Under the pieces are notes generated by a model. It had not been told where the DNA came from. It saw only the letters and a program-made list of their open reading frames with translations, and made no database searches. A stretch of 64,000 bases of DNA, from positions 317,810 through 381,809 of the forward strand of contig RHPI01001116.1 in NCBI GenBank assembly GCA_009103225.1. Reading direction: 5' to 3'. Made by a program: the position numbers and the translations under genes. Origin of the DNA: Chlorokybus atmophyticus (Eukaryota; Streptophyta; Chlorokybophyceae; Chlorokybales; Chlorokybaceae). Of this stretch, positions 59,102 to 64,000 are shown piece by piece. Each line of letters opens with the position of its first letter. The first letter of the stretch is position 1.

Positions 59102-62100
59102 CTAGAGGCGTTCCAGCCGCCGAATGCCCAGCAGCTCAAAGCATTGCCGCATGACCATTGCCGTTGCTTCACACAACAACAGTCTGCTGTCTTCCTCGTC
59201 ACTGCCCAAAACCTGTTCACAAAGCAGCGTGGCAGTCAACACAAAACGTATACTCAAGCATCAGCCGGCTTTGTGTCAACCACAGGGCCTACCTTGCATT
59301 CGGTGTAAAACTCTGTAAAGGCGCCGGACACGTCGTATAGGTACTCACAAAGCTTGTGTGGGTGAAGCTCATCAACAACCACCTTGACAACCTGCAAGCG
59401 CCATGGTCAGCTCGAGACGACGCATATTACTGACCACGCAGAGCCGGGATACAAACTGTGTGGATATGTACCTCTGTAAATCGTATGAGCAGCATGGCCA
59501 ATGCAACCTCGGACGGGGTCTTCAGCGCAATGGAGTTTTCCTGCATTGCATAGAAAATTTTGAAGCACAACTTGCTTAGGGCTACCAGTTAATGTAAAAC
59601 ATACAGATGCATACCTCTTTCAACAAGGAAATATCACGCGGCGCTTTCCTAACAATGGACGCGATGCGGACGTAAGCATACATCAAGTAGACAGCTGTGT
59701 TGCCCTGCCAATAAAAGTAGATCAGATAACACTGCAAACTCTGACACTCCTTACCACATGTTAGGCATTGCGCATGTATACCTTGAGGTCCAGCATACGG
59801 TCAAAGGAGAATGTATAGTTGGTTGTTCGGCTTTGGTGCAGATCCATGTACCTGCACGGACCTTGTCATGTAACCCATCAAACAGGATTTCATGTCTACA
59901 AACAGCAACCTTATCGTAGGCCACAGCTTACTTGACTGCACCATAACCGAGCGCTTCCGCAGCATCCTCCAACTCCTCCGGTGTGAGCTCCTTGTCCTTG
60001 CCTGTGCAAGGAATGGGTGTTCAACATTGTAGCAGAAGAGTTGCAATTGCAACCAAGACCAAGATCACAGTTGCAAGCATGAAGTTAGCATTGTAGGGTA
60101 TGCAACCACCTCGCTCAATGAGTTGGTCCTTGCATCGCTTCTTGGCCTCATCAAGCAGGTCCACGAGGCGCACGACTTCTGTCGAGCGGGTGCGGAAGCG
60201 TTTGCCATCCTCGCCAAGGACCAACCCGAACCCAACATGATCTATGCGAACTCCTTCTTGTATCCAGCCGGCACGCTTTGCGGTCTGCAGTCACAGAGGT
60301 TATGTATGGTAACAGCCTCACAACCTGTTGGAATACAACATGTAAAACCGTTCAACACATGGGATAGAAGGGCAACTCACATCAAACACCATATCAAAGT
60401 GAGGCTTCTGCCCTACGTCCGTGACATAAACAACCCAGTTTGCCTTCTCCTCTTCCACGCGGTACCTGCATAACACGCACATAAACCATCCTTTCAACCA
60501 ACCTTCTGAGTTGCAAGCGAACTTATGCCGCCGCCAACGGCTTACTTTATGCATGCCAGATCCGTTGAAGCGTAGTTGAATCCGCCATCGGACTTCTGCA
60601 CAATAAGAGGCACCTTACTGATTTTCGTGTTGAACACGCACAGAGCTCCTTCGCTGATCTCAGCCAGGCCTTTCTGCTTCAGCTCCTCAAGAACTGCTGG
60701 GATGTAAGGGTTGTAAAAGCTCTCACCCTGACACACGTGTGTATCATTAGTCACAAAACGTGTTTTATGAGATGCGCTATACGCAGGAGAGACAGAGACC
60801 TTACTTACAAGTCTCGTACCTTTTCTTCCAACTGGACATCCAAACGCATGTACAGCTGGTCGAACTCATTGCGGCTGACATCGCATATCCTCTTCCACGC
60901 CTCTCGAATGGCAGGCTCTCCACTCTGCACACACATGAATTGTGAATATGCATGTAACACCTGGGATTCACAAGTTGTGAACAACAATACTTGACAATCG
61001 CCGCACAATCACTTAAACATCTATGAAACGCCTGTTCTCACAGTCTTTTGTAACGCCACTCTGATTGTTGTTATCACTGCATGACAGCGCTTCCAAACTG
61101 ACTGCATGCAACTCACTTGCAACTTGACGACTGCCAGTTGCGCTCGTTTCCTAAATTCCTCATCAGCATCGAACTTGAGCTTTGAGGCTTTGTACAAGGC
61201 CTGTCATGTGCAAAGTGTTGTTGGAGAGCTGAATTGACGATCGACTGCTACCAGCTGTTGCCAATATCATACAATCTGCCGCACCATCAAGTCTCCAACA
61301 GCTGTTTCTGCTTCTTGTGAAAGGAAGTCTGGCGAGCGCTCGAACAGATATTCTATCAACATCCCAAACTGTGACCACGTAACAAAAATTAGATCATGTT
61401 TAAATGCTGCTGTTTATAGCAGTAGACTGCTTGCATAAGTGAATACTTGCCTGTGTTCCCCAATCGCCAACATGATTACGTCGCAACACGTCAGCCCCGC
61501 AGAATTTCAACAATCGTGCCAAAGTCTCGCCCAAAATTGTGCTGAGAGCAATGAAAACAAAGCAATGAAATGAGTCAAGAACTTCATGACTCTCAATGAC
61601 AGATTGACAAGTGCACAACACCTTCGAAGATGGCCAACATGCATCTCCTTTGCAATGTTTGGAGAGGAGAAGTCCACCAAACAGCGAGAATAGTTGATCT
61701 TTGGCGCCCATGCCTGAACACCTTGCCGGACCATCTGCATGACATATTCTGCTACCCACTGCTTCGACACAGTGACATTGATGAAGCCCGCGCCTGCACA
61801 CATTGTGTTTCCCTTATGTAACTTACAACGCATTGTGTTTGCATTTGTTGTGCGCCAAGGGTTGCAAGCTATGCCTGCAACTGCTGCGGGCTCCGTGATC
61901 AGTGCATGATGCTAGTCGGTCACAACCATCTGTGCAAGTCAGTGTAACACGTTGGGCACGAACACTGTACCTGCAATGGAGGTCTTTTCAATCATCTTAG
62001 ACTCCGGAAGCGCATCAAGAATCGCCTTAGCAACTACCTGCAACAGAGCGAACCAGATTAAAATGCGGTGCACACCCACACACGCACACAGGCGTGCACA

Positions 62101-63186
62101 CGCATGCACACGCAAGCGCGCATTGCACACACACAAACACGCATTGCAGCTTTTTATCTGTGTGTCATTGTGATTATAACAAATAACAACAGATAGTACG
62201 TGTACCTGAGGGTTCTTATACTCTCCAGGGCGTTCCTTCTTCAGGCGCCCAAATAGACCCATTGCGTTGTTGCATTGGTAGTCTCCATAAGTGGTGTTCT
62301 GGCACACAGCGACTGAAGGCTCCACGTCCATATCCGGAAACGCCTTCTTCAAGGCCTTCACAATGCAGGACACATTGTCAGCGGGTGGTACGCCATTCAT
62401 GCTATACGCGCCATGAGTGACTTGCACACATTGCATGTGTGCTAGTCAAGCTTGCAAGGGACAGCCACTGCTCACACTCTGTGCGAGTCAGTTGTATCGC
62501 AATGAATGCGACACAACCAACTAGCACACGAAGTGTGAGCAGTTGAGCAATGCTGACCTTTGTCAGTTCACCCAACTGCACAAGCACCTGACACAACATA
62601 ATTGACGACTGAATTGCTTGCTGACTCTCAATCAGTCATGCAACCAGCAAACAACGCACTCAGCATCAACGAGTGCAGGCATTGTGAAAGTCCAACACTG
62701 CAATAGTTACAACTGTGTGCGTGAAACCCAAGCAGGCAGCTGCTGCCGCACAATCGCTGCATTGGGAGCTTTGTGGTAACTTGTTGGTCAATGCGAACAC
62801 CAACCCTACTACATCTATTGAGCTGCAATCCTGCACACCTCTGCGAATAGAGCCTCCATACTGTCCGACACGGCCGAACTGGCTGGGAACGTCTGAGCTG
62901 CGGCGGGCTGAGGCGGTGGGCTGGTTACAGCTGCAGCAGCGGCGGAAGCTCGGACGGCGAAGCTTGGGCGACACAGACGAGTAGAACAAGCAGGCGCAGA
63001 ACTACAAAGAGGAGGAGGAGGAGTCCAAGAAGGGCGGCCTGTGAGATGGGAGGAGAAACGGCGGCGGGCTTGCAGCACTGCCTTGCCAGCTGCTGAGCTG
63101 CGCCGGGAGAACTGCGACGTTGACGCTCCCACCAGTGACGTGGTCGTCAGTGCTATGCTAACGTGGCGCACCTGCAACAATGCCAT
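59102..63186 (-). CDS. Arginyl-tRNA synthetase with organelle-targeting leader
   Basis: A class I synthetase that charges tRNA-Arg. Starting at 63186, [20 protein letters not shown] and a long Ser/Arg/Ala-rich leader suit mitochondrial or plastid import, perhaps both. Then come [40 protein letters not shown] and [18 protein letters not shown] (the HIGH motif). Later come [20 protein letters not shown], the exons [20 protein letters not shown] and [49 protein letters not shown], and [20 protein letters not shown], which replaces KMSKS as in plant ArgRS. The anticodon-binding end has [20 protein letters not shown] and [16 protein letters not shown], ending [12 protein letters not shown]. Many short introns (about 15) interrupt it. 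Family order is complete. Confidence 0.95.
62467..62543. repeat. Imperfect hairpin, about 36 bp arms, in an ArgRS intron
   Basis: ACTGCTCACACT at the left is inverted as AGTGTGAGCAGT at the right. Inner blocks TTGTATCGCA and TGCGACACAA also pair. The arms are roughly 80 percent complementary. Confidence 0.8.
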
Positions 63187-64000
63187 CCACCCTAGCTCGC
63201 CATGCACACCGCCAACGTCGCCGCCGGCGCCCAGACCGCCGCCGCGGCAGGTTGGCTGCTGAGGGCAGTGATATCCGCGTTATGCATTGCATAGCTATGC
63301 TGCAGGAGGCAACACCTATCATGTTCTTTCATGCATCAACAATGTTGATTCAACATGCGGTGCAATTGCAATCTGTGCATGTCCGCACCACCTTTCAATT
63401 GGAGCACAAGTTGATTGTCCACGTTTACTTGTTGGTCACACAATCAGAGAGCATTGTATGGTAGTGGTACTCAGTTGTGCTTTGATGCATTCAAATGTAC
63501 GCAATGGCAAGTAATGCGCGTGTGCAATGGTTGTATATTTACACTATATAATGTATAACATAACACACAAGAGTTGCAGTAAAGCAAGCTCCAAGAGTGG
63601 TTAAAATGCATATGCAACCATAGCAATAAGATAGCAACTATTAAACAACAAGCAAGCGCATGGAGTGGGCGCCAAGACAGAGTTCAATGCTAGGACTGCA
63701 ACTTGAAACCTAGCGATCATTAAGCATCAACAGGCCCAACACACAGTGTGCGCAAGTGCAAGGGCATGGAGATAACAAGCGTAGGAACCACATGCAAAGC
63801 GCATGAGGAGACATATCATATGTTATGGATGGGCGTTGATCACACAAGAACACATGTTGCAACGAGGGTGATACATATGATACTCCTTCAGTTATTTTGA
63901 TTTGCGGCTTTAAGTAATGCATTTAGTATTTGCTTGTATACATAGGGCCATCTACAGAAGTTTGCTCTACGCATTCTTCTAAGCGTATGGGAATATGGGG
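63187..64000. other. Upstream of ArgRS; no further gene seen
   Basis: The GC-rich first 70 bp is probably ArgRS promoter or leader. The remainder shows no supported exon. Confidence 0.5.

Overview
The window looks like nuclear DNA from a photosynthetic eukaryote, most probably a green alga. The genes are rich in spliceosomal introns with GT-AG borders. The best matches are to plant-type proteins: an armadillo-repeat kinesin, a SAICAR synthase with an N-terminal targeting extension, a cyanobacterial-type DUF3007 protein and a CPBP membrane protein with a Ser/Ala-rich leader. Telo-box promoter elements (AAACCCTAA-like) recur next to start codons. I cannot name a genus. Single N bases at 8073, 17514 and 26805, a run of about 570 N from 42964 to 43533, and poly-C tracts at gap edges mark assembly joins.

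Layout. 0.8-3.3 kb (-): DRG1 GTPase. 3.9-6.4 kb (+): a PEPCK-like protein without the catalytic P-loop. 6.4-8.2 kb: repeats ending in a long CT tract. 8.2-10.6 kb (+): PAP2 lipid phosphatase. 11.7-12.4 kb (-): ribosomal protein eL39. 13.2-15.1 kb (+): an unknown serine-rich protein. 15.1-24.7 kb: a gene-poor block with palindromes, GGTACC-rich DNA, a divergent repeat, a telomeric hairpin and one doubtful small split gene. 24.7-27.5 kb (-): epsin-like ENTH protein with a Copia reverse transcriptase scrap in an intron. 28-30 kb: mostly non-coding, with a twin hairpin. 30.2-33.1 kb (-): SAICAR synthase. 33.6-34.5 kb (+): PAM16/TIM16. 35.35-35.9 kb (-): UBL5/HUB1. 37.6-39.8 kb (+): phosphatidylinositol transfer protein. 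41.8-46.6 kb (-): TFIIE alpha, crossed by the N gap. 47.6-53.6 kb (+): armadillo kinesin. 54.5-56.6 kb (-): CPBP-like membrane protein. 56.7-58.1 kb (+): DUF3007 protein, divergent from the CPBP gene with 66 bp between start codons. 59.1-63.2 kb (-): arginyl-tRNA synthetase with a targeting leader.

The genes are housekeeping in character (translation, transcription initiation, splicing-related ubiquitin-like protein, purine synthesis, protein import, lipid handling, motor transport) and do not form one pathway. Shared themes are divergent gene pairs with short promoters, telo-boxes near start codons, start codons separated from the rest of the protein by an intron, and many near-perfect short inverted repeats in introns and intergenic DNA. 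The most unusual item is a pair of adjacent hairpins at 28722-28858 that share a loop but have unrelated perfect stems. Exon models were built by eye from reading frames, protein family resemblance and splice sites; no search was run.
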